64,000 bases of DNA, taken from Ignelater luminosus (taxonomy: Eukaryota > Arthropoda > Insecta > Coleoptera > Elateridae). Location of the stretch: assembly GCA_011009095.1 (NCBI GenBank), contig VTPC01000463.1, forward strand, positions 211,220-275,219, read 5' to 3'. Shown here one piece after another: positions 37,301 to 48,200 of the stretch (positions are counted from its first letter, which is position 1; every line of letters starts with the position of its first letter). Position numbers and translations under genes: made by a program. The notes below the pieces were generated by a model that was not told where the DNA came from, searched no databases, and saw nothing but the letters and a program-made list of their open reading frames with translations.

Positions 37301-38068
37301 CTTTTAATGTATTTACATGTTGTAAGTAAAACACACAAAGTTATCGTGTTACAGTTTTTTTTTAATTTCAAGCAATGTTCCTTTTCCCTAGCCAACATAA
37401 CAATTATAAAACCAATTATTGTGCATGTGGTTCAATAGTGTAGACTGCACGGTCTTGAGGACGGCTGTAGGTGTCAGTCAGTTGCTAAATCGTCGTCAGT
37501 ATTAAACTTATAACATTCCACTCTAGTACACTGGGCCACCAGATCAGACCGTAGAATTGGACGAAGTTACTACAGACTTACCCATCATCTTCCAACTTTA
37601 CCATTTAAACACATTTTTTAGTATCTGACCTGCTCCCTGTTGCAGGTTGCTTAATCTAAAGGTTACCTCTATCATACCATTGTATAATAATCCCATAGGC
37701 TACTTACAGATGACAGAAGTTACAGTCCAGAAACTTTTTTCTGCCATACCATCCATTACAAAACTTTGTAGAAAAAGCAAAAAGAGCTAGTCTGAGGGCA
37801 CACTTCACAAAACCTGCTTTTAAGTTTCTTTCTTTCAGGACAAGCTTCATCTTACTTACCAATATAGAAATTAGTTTCCTGGGCTGCAGAGACATTTTTG
37901 CGTTTTTTTAAGTTTTGAGAGATATTACAAAAGCCGAAATTTAAAAGTGAAGTTCTTTTTATACTTTTCCGAACTATACACAGTATTTCAAAACTATAAA
38001 GGTATAGTACCAAGAGTCAGGTAAAACAAGTCTTATAAAAGAGTTTACGAAAATATAGTTCTCATATA
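31310..38068. other. AT-rich DNA, no gene seen
   Basis: No domain-bearing frames occur. Features seen: a (TAC)n microsatellite at about 35008-35025, and a strongly T-rich, pyrimidine-biased stretch at 35085-35330 whose plus-strand frame is an all-hydrophobic composition artefact. Small frames at 32231-32437, 32448-32657, 33905-34126 and 34308-34508 have mixed composition but no motif I know. The 34258-34505 stretch is a little GC-richer and could be a decayed fragment. Confidence 0.4.
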
Positions 38069-38490
38069 GGGCAAGTCTAGGAGAGATGGACCACTTTTTG
38101 TAAAACATTGATAAGTTTCTTAGTTTCATTGATACTGTGAAATAAAAATACAGGTTATTACAATAATCTTTATTGCTTTATATTGTAATAACAAAACTCA
38201 GAAAAACATAAATAACTTAAATAACACAAGTCAACAAAAAAAATCTTTTTTTTGGGTTTCTGTTCTAATGCTTAAATTCTGATTCCAGACACCGAAAAAC
38301 ACTTAAATTTCCAAATTTAGATTTTAAAGTTTGCTTTTGTCTAATTTATGCCGATAATTAAGTTTTAAAGATTTTAATTGATTTTATGAGCAACAGATGG
38401 CAGCACTTTTAATAACCCGATAGTAAATTGAATATTTTACTTGTCTATCACAGCTGTAATAACTGCCTTTGTTCATTACTAAATTAGAAA

Positions 38491-39360
38491 ATGGCATCAA
38501 GACAGTGTAAACAGGATGTTGATTCATTCTGTTTTATTTGTGGTGAATTTATTAAAGTAGGGAGTAAGAAATTTGCTTTGGCAACAAATTTGAAACTTTG
38601 CGAAGCTTACGAAGCCTATTATAACCTGAAAATCCGGAATCAAGATAAAAATTGGGTACCTCACTTTGCCTACGTTAATTGCAAAAATACATTGGAAGGT
38701 AAAAAACTGAAATATAAAAGTTTTACAAATGTCGAGCAAATTTGAATTACACTAGTTTTTATTTTGTTATTTCTAGCCTGGTATCGAGGAGAAAAACGAC
38801 ACATGAAGTTTGCGGTGCCACGACTTTCGAGGGAACCTAGTGATCATGTGCAAGACTGTTATTTTTGTATCGTTAATCCAAGTAAGCGTCTATCTGGTGA
38901 AAATGCTGAAAAGATTTATTATCCTGATCTTCCTTCAACGTCATCTCCGATACCTCATGATGAAAATTTTCCTATTCCATCACGTTCGGAATCAGATAAC
39001 CTCGCAGTTCAATCTTCACAAAGTTCAACAGCATCCAGTGCACCACTAACCAACACCGATGGTAGTAAATTCATGTTAAAGTCGCAGAGTTTTGGATTAC
39101 ATTTCATAAGCTCAGCTGAATTCAATGACTTAGTACGAGACCTCAACCTACCCAAGAGCAAAGCAGAGATTTTAGGTTCACGATTAAAGCAATGGAATTT
39201 GCTTGAAGATGATCTGAAAATAACTGATCAACGAGAGCGACATAAAATTTTTTCATGTTTTTCCACGACACAAGCCGGTATTTGTTACTGTAATAACGTG
39301 ACTGATTTGTTCGAAGAAATCGGAATACCATTTGTACCATCTGATTGGCGGCTTTTCATC
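38491..39360 (+). pseudogene. 5' part of a cysteine-containing insect protein of unknown function, inside the pogo element
   Basis: The start ATG is at 38491 (MASRQCKQDVDSFCFICGEF). Exon 1 runs to 38698, then a 78-bp intron (38699-38776; GTAAAA donor, TTATTTCTAG acceptor), and exon 2 continues with WYRGEKRHMKF. The spliced protein has CxxC pairs at residues 14-17 (CFIC) and in DCYFC of exon 2; a third pair usual for the family appears reduced to one Cys (C64). A Ser/Pro/Thr-rich linker is followed by LNDLVRDLNL-like (here FNDLVRDLNL), LGSRLKQWNLL and PSDWRLFI. This matches, from memory, an abundant multicopy insect and cnidarian protein family of unknown function. In relatives, DWRLFI is followed by DSS and a long C-terminal half; here the match ends at 39360 and the frame runs on antisense through the transposase to 39498. 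The C-terminal half is therefore missing. The multicopy nature of the family suggests it is mobile-element-encoded. Confidence 0.75.
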
Positions 39361-40972
39361 CAGCGCATTCATTCTCATCACCCTCATCAATTTCTTCGCT
39401 TTCATCTAAAACTAGGCTGTCATAGTCTAAGGAAGAATCAGACTGATATTCAAAATTCTTCTTTCGAATTGTTTTGCTTGTCTTTTGTTGTGCTATAGGC
39501 ATGGCTCTCTTCTTTTTTATATTTTTATTCTTATGTTCCTTAACGTTATTAATATTCTCTGGTGAATTTAAAATGTTTGCTACACTTCTTCCGCGTTTTT
39601 TTCGCTGCAGCTATGCCTGAAATAGCAGAAACGGGAGATTCTATTTGGCGAGGCACAAGCAAGTGTAGCAGTGGAATCTTTTTTGGATGTGCTTGGTTGC
39701 GGGGAATCCAATGTGTTTTTACTATTTGAGGATTGCGAAGCAGTAGATGAGCGATGTAATTCCGGTGATTGCTCAATGGTACCTTCATTTTGTAGTAGGA
39801 ATGCGTAATCAGGAATTGCATCCGGATCGAATGGTACAATGCCAGTAGCTCGAAAAGCCAAAACAGCATTCTGAACGGTGGCCGATTTACTCCAGGCACT
39901 ATCTAGTAATTTTCCAAATTGAAGTCTGTCAAGTTTCCTTGTCGGGTTCGTTGTTACGTGCCGCATAATAATTGGACTTGAAGGATTTAAAAAATGCCCG
40001 ACTAACGTCTGCAAATAATGTTGTATGACTTGGTAGGCACAATATAATTATATCGTTTTCCTTTGCAAATTCTAACATTTCCACAGAGGTTGTGTGTGAA
40101 GTGTGTCCATACAAGATTAAAAGGACTTTGCCGGGCATCTTTTGAGGGAGGAAGTGAGTTTTTAAGCAGTCTAAAAATATCTCAGCGTTTACATAAGCCG
40201 ATCTTTGAGACATGGTAATAATAGAACCAGGTGGCATACCGTCAGAGAATTCTTTCTTTTTATTCTTGCCTTTAAAGATGGAATAAGGCGGAAGAAATAC
40301 TCCTTCTGCACTACAACACGCTATTACACTTATGGTTTCCCGCGGTAATCGCAGAAACACTTTTAGAACCCTTTACTGAAATAACGTAACCAGGTTTATT
40401 ATTTAGTTGAAGATCAGTTTTGTCCATATTGTTCACATTTCCTGGCTTGTCGAATAAATCGTTTTCTGCAAGAGTTCTTTCCAGAAGTTCAAAGTAAGAT
40501 TTAACAATTTCCCTCGACATGCCCCGTGAACGAGCAAGTGATACTCCTTCAGATTTGCGTATGGATAGCTCTTGATGACGCCTTAGAAACTTCTTAAGCC
40601 AAACGTAACCTGCTCTGCCAGTTTTTGTATCGAATTTGTGCTTAATATTCATTCTCGTCTCCAGATTATAGGCCATGATACGTACGGCATCTCTAGTAGG
40701 TGAAAATCTAGCTTTCTGAAGCTTCTTGACATGTAACACCAATTTGGTTTCAGCAGCGTCCCCTAAACTAGAGGCTGGACTTAGGCAATTTTCTTTTGTA
40801 AGATTTTTGCTTTTCTGTCTCCGTTTGAAAGTACTTGGGGTATTTCAAAATTTCTTGCTGCTGCGTTTATTCCCATTGTACCGTTTTCCACTGCTTCGAG
40901 GGCATGTTGAAGTGCAGCAGCTGTCCATGATCCCCTATTTGTATTGCCTTTTCTTGTATAAAAATTAGGCAT
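39361..40972 (-). pseudogene. pogo/Jerky-like transposase, broken
   Basis: The likely start is the ATG at 40972 (MPNFYTRKGNTNRGSW); an ATG at 40990 adds six residues. The order is: an N-terminal pipsqueak-type helix-turn-helix (GSWTAAALQHALEAVENG, then INAAARNFEIP), a CENP-B-like region (AGYVWLKKFLRRHQELSIRK), then a DDE_1 nuclease. The first catalytic Asp is kept (NMDKTDLQLN); the second is changed (LILYGHTSHT where the family has LILDGHTSHT); the third block, usually QPLDRAFF, reads FADVSRAFF, so that Asp is lost. At least three frame changes separate the readable pieces (near 40840, 40345 and 39960). The C-terminal part, including FGKLLDSAW and GIVPFDPDAIPDYAFLLQ, is recognisable. The sequence ends at GDENECAG, just where relatives begin a C-terminal zinc-finger-like segment, at the junction with the plus-strand gene. 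It cannot be active. Confidence 0.88.
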
Positions 40973-41109
40973 TTTATTGTGCTGAAACAAACATTTTTTG
41001 TTTACTTCAACAAAAGCTTACAAAATACTACAGTAAATAATTGTTGTTCTACCTAGTAATTTCAAATCTCTAATAATTTAAATATGGTCTAACTCTCCTC
41101 TAAAAAAGC

Positions 41110-41145
41110 GGTCCATCTATCCTAAATGTATAGGAGAGATGGACC
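41110..41145. repeat. Subterminal palindrome made of the element's own end motif
   Basis: GGTCCATCTATCCTA (41110-41124) and TAGGAGAGATGGACC (41131-41145) form a 15-bp stem with one mismatch around a 6-base loop. Both arms are the inner part of the element's terminal repeat (AGGAGAGATGGACC) without its outer GGGCAAGTCT. This may be a subterminal transposase-binding site pair, or the scar of one element end abutting another, in which case 41131-41490 would be a separate miniature copy. Confidence 0.75.
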
Positions 41146-41490
41146 AGATCAGAGTAACGGTTTAAAATCAAAAATAATCAGTATGGTGAGGTTAGATAAC
41201 TTAACAAGCTACTTACTTATTTGCCAGTACAAATTATTATTAAAAGAACTTATCACAAACAATGCAATTGTTTTAAGTGTCCAACAGTAATAAAACTTTG
41301 CGCACTGTTGAAATATTAGTACTTCAACAACTCTGTAAGAATGAATTTAACAAATCCGTTTTATGCCACTTCCTTCTATAATGCTATTGTGGATGTGTCT
41401 GTTGTATAGGTACTGTCGGATATTACATGGTGGATCCAGTAACTCAACTGGTTCGTCTCTCCTCGTGGTCCATCTCTTCTAGATTTACCC

Positions 41491-44400
41491 TACAGGATGA
41501 ATGAGAAAATAAGAAAAAAACGTTCCTAATGACCGTATCAATTATAGAAAGTTGTAAATCATTAATACACAGAAGATTTCATGTACACTTCTTACATTGT
41601 TTTTAAGGTTAAGACAATAAGAAACTTGGAATTTTAGATTTTGGAAAATTCGGTTTTGTGCAGAAATGATCCACATGTTGCGAGTGGGCTGTGCCGTACT
41701 GACGTCTACGTGGGTATCACGCAACCTACAGCAAATGGGCCCTATCACTGAAAATGCTGTGCCGTAGATTATAACATACTGATAATTAAATGTTATAGTT
41801 GTATTCTTTACTTCCCGAACAAAAGAACACGGTATCACAACAATTTCAAAATCCACAAACATTATAAAACCTCCCACTGCCAACGATTGGTTCACTGGTA
41901 ACTTCTTTCTTTATTATTTATTTCACAATTTCATAAATTTATTTTTACCCTTTTATTTATTATTTATATATTTGTTGTTATTCTTTTTCTACTCGTTATT
42001 ATTTTTTTTCTTTTTTCATAAATGTTTTGCCCTCTATTTCTATTCTTACCTGTAGGGTTGTTGGATTGTTTTATTTAAAATAAAATAATTGTTCTAAGGA
42101 GCAAAGGTTTAGGTTGAGAGAAAAAATTTTGCGTCGACTCGACGACTTGTCTAAATGGTGTTGCTGACTGCTACTGCTGGCTGAGTGGGCTGTAACTGGA
42201 ACCTGGCTACTGCTGGAAACATCTTGCTATTTCCCGTTCGGCTGAGTATGCTGAAGTCACTGGGATATTTGTTAATACTGGCCGCCTTTTATTGGCCTGG
42301 GATCGTAGTGCACTATAGGCAGAGTTGCGCATCAGCCGTAAAACTACATTTTGTTTTTAGCGCTGGTGGCTGGTGTCTAGCATCATCAGAAATAATCAAA
42401 ACAAAATATATTAATGATATTAAACAGAGAAACGGTAGCAGAGCATGAGAACGCTATTCATAGTACTGTCTGCAATGTCGGTAGCAAACAAAAACTTGAA
42501 AATTTGAATCTGTCTCCTGATTTAAGAGGTTTTTTGCTAACAGATTAAATAAGAAACTGAAAATTGAATCTTTGTCTTGAGGGCCTTAGATAGATCCCTG
42601 GCTGTGGTGCGCCCCACGCAACTGCGTATTTTGCGTAATGATAGATTCAGCCCTCCAGGAAGATCTCTAAATTTATTTATAAGATGCCGCAAAGTAACAA
42701 GGCTTCAGCTAATTTTATGTCAATTTACCATATCTAGTTGCCAAAATATATACCAGTATAAAACAAGAGGTATGCTAAATGCAGTTATCATACTTCTCCG
42801 TTAAATACCTTCAAAAAATATTTAGAAACCATTTGGATTTGTTAGAGTTGTACTATAAAGAAGAGTGAAGATTTCGTCTTTTGTGAGACATTCTGTATAA
42901 GTATACTGTGCAGACTTAATGACTTTTATAGAATGAATTCCTGGTTGATAGTTTCTCAAACACCTGCCATTTTTTAATGTTCATAATAGAAATGACGTAA
43001 GACTAATTTCCAGCATTCTAGAACGTAACTATTTATCAAACTGACTCTATATACTTAATATAAATGTACTTATCAAAAATCTAACATATCCTTACTCATA
43101 GTTTAAGATTTAATCAAGAAATTACTAAATTTGCTTCTGTTTTCTGACGACATAAACAGAATCGAGTAGGTCTGCAGAATTTTGATTAATATTTCAAAAG
43201 ATCAAATCAGTAAATTAGGTGAGACTCCCCGTATACTTAATTTCTATCCTACTGAACTTTTAAATTTACAAAATATGTAATTCCCAGGCTGGTGACGTTA
43301 TTATTGAGTTCGCTATAAAGATTTGTTAAATAATTCAGAAGATTATGCAACTCTTTCACGGAATATTCAAATGAATTAAAATGAACAGACGTGTAGTATT
43401 ACGATCAACAAACAACTAACAATAATTAATTAAAGAATTTTAATTTCTATTACATAATTTAATTTACTTAGTTGAATTAGAGTCAACGTTGCTAAAAATG
43501 TATTAGCAGGATGTTCGGGGCTAGATTTTTATCCATTTGGAGTTTTCTCGGGTTCCAGTCATAATCTTTCATTTTAAATACTAATCATTGTTACCAGTAC
43601 TTATGTTACAAGTTGATGTTGAAATTGGAATATTCCAAATAATAACTTTGCAAGCAAACTCATAAAGTGCAACTGTACATTAATTTACTATTTTCAATTT
43701 GTGCTAAAAGCTCAAGATTTCTTTTACTTTAAACTTTTATTTGTTGAATCCAATTAATTTAATATGTTAGGATCTTCAGGCTCTGATACATATCTACACG
43801 AAGTAGTATGTATACTACATGTTAATTCCAAACTTAAATAATTGTGGCTTTACATAACAAAATTTTTTTATCGTTTATATAAAAAATTTACAGTATTTAT
43901 ACAGTGTGTCCTGATCGACTATAATTTATAAATTGTCCCTATCAATGGATTTTTTAATTTTTACAAAAGCCTTTTTTAAAATATTTTACGCCGATATTTA
44001 AGGAATTTCGTATCATTAATCTTTAGATAATTTCATTATGACCTACTTAAGTAATTACTACTAAAACTCATGAAATTAAAATTATTGTATTATCGTATTG
44101 ATTATTGAAATGCACCTTTAATTATCTCAAGCATTTGAAATTTCTCAAAATTCTATGTTCTTACGTGTAGGTTAGGAGAACAAGACATGTTTTGAAGTTT
44201 AGAAAACTTGCAAAACCAATCACAATTGCGCGTGTTTCATCTAAGTTGTACGTTTTTGATATACTGTGTTTTGTTTTCTATTGCTAGCAAGAAAGTTGCT
44301 CAAGTAACCAACACAACCTAAACTTGTCTTTTTACGTGTCATCCTTTGCATGTTTTACTTAGGTTAACTAATTTAACAATTACCAAGTGTTTTAACTAAT

Positions 44401-44838
44401 CTAAGGAAACCTTCAGGAAAGAGATGTCTTGAATCGCATGCTTCTGGAAAGTCACACATAAAATCTTAGTTATGGTAATAATCAAAAAAACTATAGAAAA
44501 CGTTTTGCGTTTCACGACAAAATTATAGAGAAGGTAGAAAACGAACAAATCGATAGCAGGACGAACTTGCATTCATTAAGATTCACAGGATTTGCAAGTC
44601 ATAAACAAAAAATTACTTTTCCATGGTCCAAGCGTTTTCGAGGTTCTAATTGGACAGAATCAACAAGTCGTACTCAATGTTGTTTTCTAGTTTTTTCTAG
44701 TTTTCTCCCAAAAGGGACCAGAAACCATTTTAGGCGTAGTGTATTATTGCACGAAGACTGTGTGGCAGATCAGTTGCACGTTGTTGCTCTCACTTTCCGG
44801 AGCGTGTGGCGTCGCTTCAGAACAATTTATTGCCATCG
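41491..44838. other. Mostly AT-rich DNA, no gene identified
   Basis: A 117-codon minus-strand frame (41542-41895) just outside the pogo element is the longest unexplained one here; its first 28 residues are followed by a GTAAAG that could be a donor, but nothing in it is recognisable. A GC-richer patch at 42110-42380 (GGCTGAGTGGGCTGTAACTG and relatives) looks like a remnant of a repeat. An ACAGTGTGTCCTG at 43901-43913 resembles an orphan transposon end. The remainder is AT-rich without features. Confidence 0.4.
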
Positions 44839-45294
44839 ACTCATCGCGGCCGTTTCATCGCCAAAGCAGTTAATGGGTGGTCGTTTCATTGCAGGTCGTT
44901 TCATTGCCGGCCGTTTCGTAGCTGCTATCACTTGATAAGAAAGCAAGATTAGTCAAGTCTTTTGATTTTTAAGCCATTTCAACGTTTTAAGTCAATAATA
45001 AAGCAATTTGCCATTTTGGGCGTTCTTATACTAAAAATTCATTTTCTGGTTTTACTTGCATCCGATTCCACACATCTGGACATTGCAAACACTTACGTAT
45101 GTTGACTGTAATGGCCTGAAATCAAAATATTGATGTTAACATATACGATTACGCATAGTTAGTTCAGTTCCATTAATTAAAATTAAGAAATATGCAACTT
45201 CCAAAAATCAGCAATGAAACGGCTGACACTGAGTTGTCCTGGTGTTAAAACAGTCGCGATGAGTCGGCCGCACTGAGTTGTTAGTGATGAAACG
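44839..45294. repeat. Inverted clusters of a GTTTCATYGC motif
   Basis: The left cluster has ACTCATCGCG (44839-44848), CGTTTCATCGCC (near 44851) and a short tandem of 15-bp units, GGTCGTTTCATTGCA/GGTCGTTTCATTGCC/GGCCGTTTCGTAGC (44879-44922). The right cluster carries the same words inverted: GCAATGAAACGG (45211-45222), CGCGATGAGT (45255-45264, exact complement of the left word) and GTGATGAAACG (45284-45294). The spacer of about 290 bases is AT-rich. The layout resembles a decayed foldback-type element with repetitive arms, but outer ends and target duplication were not found. Confidence 0.45.
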
Positions 45295-48200
45295 TCCCAT
45301 TTGGCATGGCGTTGTTAGAAGTAGTGGTAGCAGCAACAGTAGGTGGAAGTTCTGGTTGCCGGTGTCATTGTAAAGTTGCGGTATTGTAAATGAAATACGT
45401 CTCAGAGTTGGTGATGAAGGCGGTATTTTGATGAGGCGCTGCAGTCCGGTGATAGTGTCCCCGACAGCTACAGAACATATGATAGCTTGATATGTATTAA
45501 ATATGCCAGTTGCCTGCAGTTGAATTTATTGTGTTGGTGAAGTGGAGTTTGATAGCGGACAGCTGTGGGAAATCGAACCTAAGAAACAGCAAATCTACTA
45601 ATTCCGCTTCCCAAGAAGCGTTTATTGGATAGAAGTTCAGGAGAGGACAGGAGACTTAAAACTCAATAGTCTACGAAATGGATGTCCGTCGGGTAGCGAG
45701 ACGGGGAAGATGTTGCAGTTGGGAGCCTTATTGTAGGGTGACTAACTAGATTCGACAAGGAGAACTAGTAAAGAAGAAAGTTGTTGGGAATGGCTCGAGA
45801 CATTATTCTATTGCTCTTCGCCATTTTGTTCCAGCATAATAAACTAAAATGTGTCGACGTAATACTTTAACTATTTAGACTTAAATTACATTTAAGAGAA
45901 ATTTATTGAATACAATCTCTAATAAATTTAGTTACAGATGCATTTTAAATCTTATTCAAGTTCATTAATCAGGCGGTCTATTAATGTGGTCAGTTCGATT
46001 CCAATATGAAAATGAAACCCACGAGAAAGAAGACGAAAGTTTCCGCTAAAACATATTGGGGCGGAATAACTAAACTGTAACCGATACTGTGGATTATTTA
46101 CAACAAACAAACAACGAAGTTCGAAATGGCTTATAGTCAGAATAGGAATGCGCAAACTTGGCCCCCGGAACCAAATTAGCTCGTGTAAAGGCAAATTTAT
46201 CAGTAGGGAAAGATTAAACCAAAATATTTAAATTTGAGGTTCGAGCTGCTAAACATGCAACCGTGTTTCAGCTTCGGGCACCAAGCGATTTTGATAGGAT
46301 TAAAAAACAATTAGTGTGAAGTTGTAGATTCAATCTCGCCAGATGTGAAATAGAACTTTCTTGATAGATATTTGCTTGAATGCAAATGGGAAATGTTGCA
46401 AAATCATTTGAATGGCAAGGAAGTAAGAATTAGGTAAATTCTGTGCACCTTTTATTTACTTAGGTAATGCTTGGTGCTGATGGTAATTTATTTCATGCAG
46501 TCGATGACTTTTTTTAGTATTACTGAAGTCTATGAAAAATGTGACTGTCATCTTACTTACAATTGGTGAACACTTTACATTGATTGATTTCATCTTCCGC
46601 AAAAAAATGTAAAATTTCTAGGCAGTCGTTTCAGCAAAGACAGAAGAATATTCTTGTTATTTCGTAATAAGATATTGAAACTTTCGACACTATATCCAGT
46701 CACATCTAAAAGCGCTAGAGTACACTGTTAATGTTTATTTAGGAAAATCTACACCGTATGATTCAACGACATTATACAGAGAAATTAAGGAAACTACTCC
46801 ATAAGTAATTAAAAGAAAAACGCAATAAGTCTCTTTTAATTGATGTGCCTGACATGATATCATCTTAAATGTAAACACACCAACGAACCATCGTCTAATA
46901 TGTGACAGGATGACAACGTTAATGCAATGAGTAATGAATGAAACAGTATATATAAAACCAAGTTAGGTGGTGGCGTCTTTTTCTTGCTGTTTGCCAGTTC
47001 AAGGTTGCTCTTGTGTTTGTTAAAAATTTGTCATTATTAAACTTTTCCTTGATTTTCATTAAAAGTGTGAATCATAATCGGCGCGATAAAAGAGTCCGTA
47101 GTTTATGTAATCCAGCAAATGAATGTAAATTAGCGACGGTTAGAAGAATATTAGCATGTCGCATTAACCCCAACTAACACATCCTTAACGTTTGATGCGC
47201 CGACAGACCGTTTCACACTGGAAAAGTTCTGTGACAAATGTTAATTATTCATTCAGCTATTCAGCAATAAAAGTCGCGTGAGTTCGTTTAGATTAAAGTA
47301 GACTTAATTAAGAAGTTTAAAGCAAGGCTGCAGCTGTTTTAACTACGCATCGACAATGGGCAGATTGCAAATTATAACATTGATGACATGCATTGTCGAA
47401 TTGTGTTATATGATCCTTTAAAAAAGTTTTAATTTTTTCTTATCTTGCACTTAATTAATACTTAAGGCAGCAAGTTAACAAAATAAAGACTTCTTGAAAA
47501 TATCTTCTGGCATGATAATTCCTGCATAACGCAAATAAGATATATCTAGTCGTATGTAACTGGAAGTAACACATTACTTATACGCCAATTAAACTCTATT
47601 AATTGGTGCTATAAAGTAAACGTTTTTCTTTCTTTTTTTCTACATAAGTAATAATTACATATAAAATAGCAATAAAAATTTAATTTTCTCATTGTATTTT
47701 TGTAAAGGGGTTCATTCAGGTCAATGAAGTATAAAAGGAACGTTTTTATATTGTGAACTGCAGCAATTTAAACAAGATTTTTATGGTAAAAACAATAATA
47801 AGATATAAACCATCGTTTTGTTTCTCGCTCATTTAAAATGTACAAAGGCGAAAACATTTTAAAGGTAAGAAATGCAATGTTGATCGGTCATAAACATCGT
47901 GGGACACCATTATGGCCATGTAATGATAATTTGCAAAATTTCACCCCTTTCAGAAAGCAGTAAACATTTTATTACCTTTAAAACATACCTGCATACGTTC
48001 TCTGTCTTATTGCATGATTAAGTTAAACTGGAAGTTATTTTTAAACTTCAATTCCTATTCAATTTTTGACATTTTTTTTTTATTTCCCACTTGAATCAAA
48101 AAAATCATATGGAGTAGTACTCAAAATAAGATTTGATTAAGGAAACTATCAAGTACAATTAAGAACAATTTAAAAACGACCTAAATTCTCGATAAATTTG

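Larger units (their letters stand above)
38069..41490. mobile_element. pogo-type DNA transposon, 3.4 kb, defective, with two convergent gene remnants
   Basis: The ends are inverted repeats: the left starts GGGCAAGTCTAGGAGAGATG (38069) and the right, read inward on the minus strand, starts GGGTAAATCTAGAAGAGATG (from 41490). About 25 of 28 positions match, counting the flanking TA. TA flanks both sides (38067-38068, 41491-41492), the pogo/Tc1-mariner target duplication. Inside are a broken Jerky/Tigger-like transposase on the minus strand and the 5' part of a second gene on the plus strand; both stop matching their families at 39360/39361. The simplest reading is a two-gene element with an internal deletion. 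Alternatives are capture of a foreign gene piece by a one-gene element, or fusion of two elements with related ends. Confidence 0.85.

Noticed and set aside
39549-39899. 116-codon minus-strand frame in the pogo element
   Set aside because: It overlaps the transposase C-terminal part in another frame; the 39580-40014 frame carries the recognisable transposase sequence.
44879-44922. Short direct repeats considered as a CRISPR array
   Set aside because: The units are adjacent without spacers and the genome is eukaryotic.
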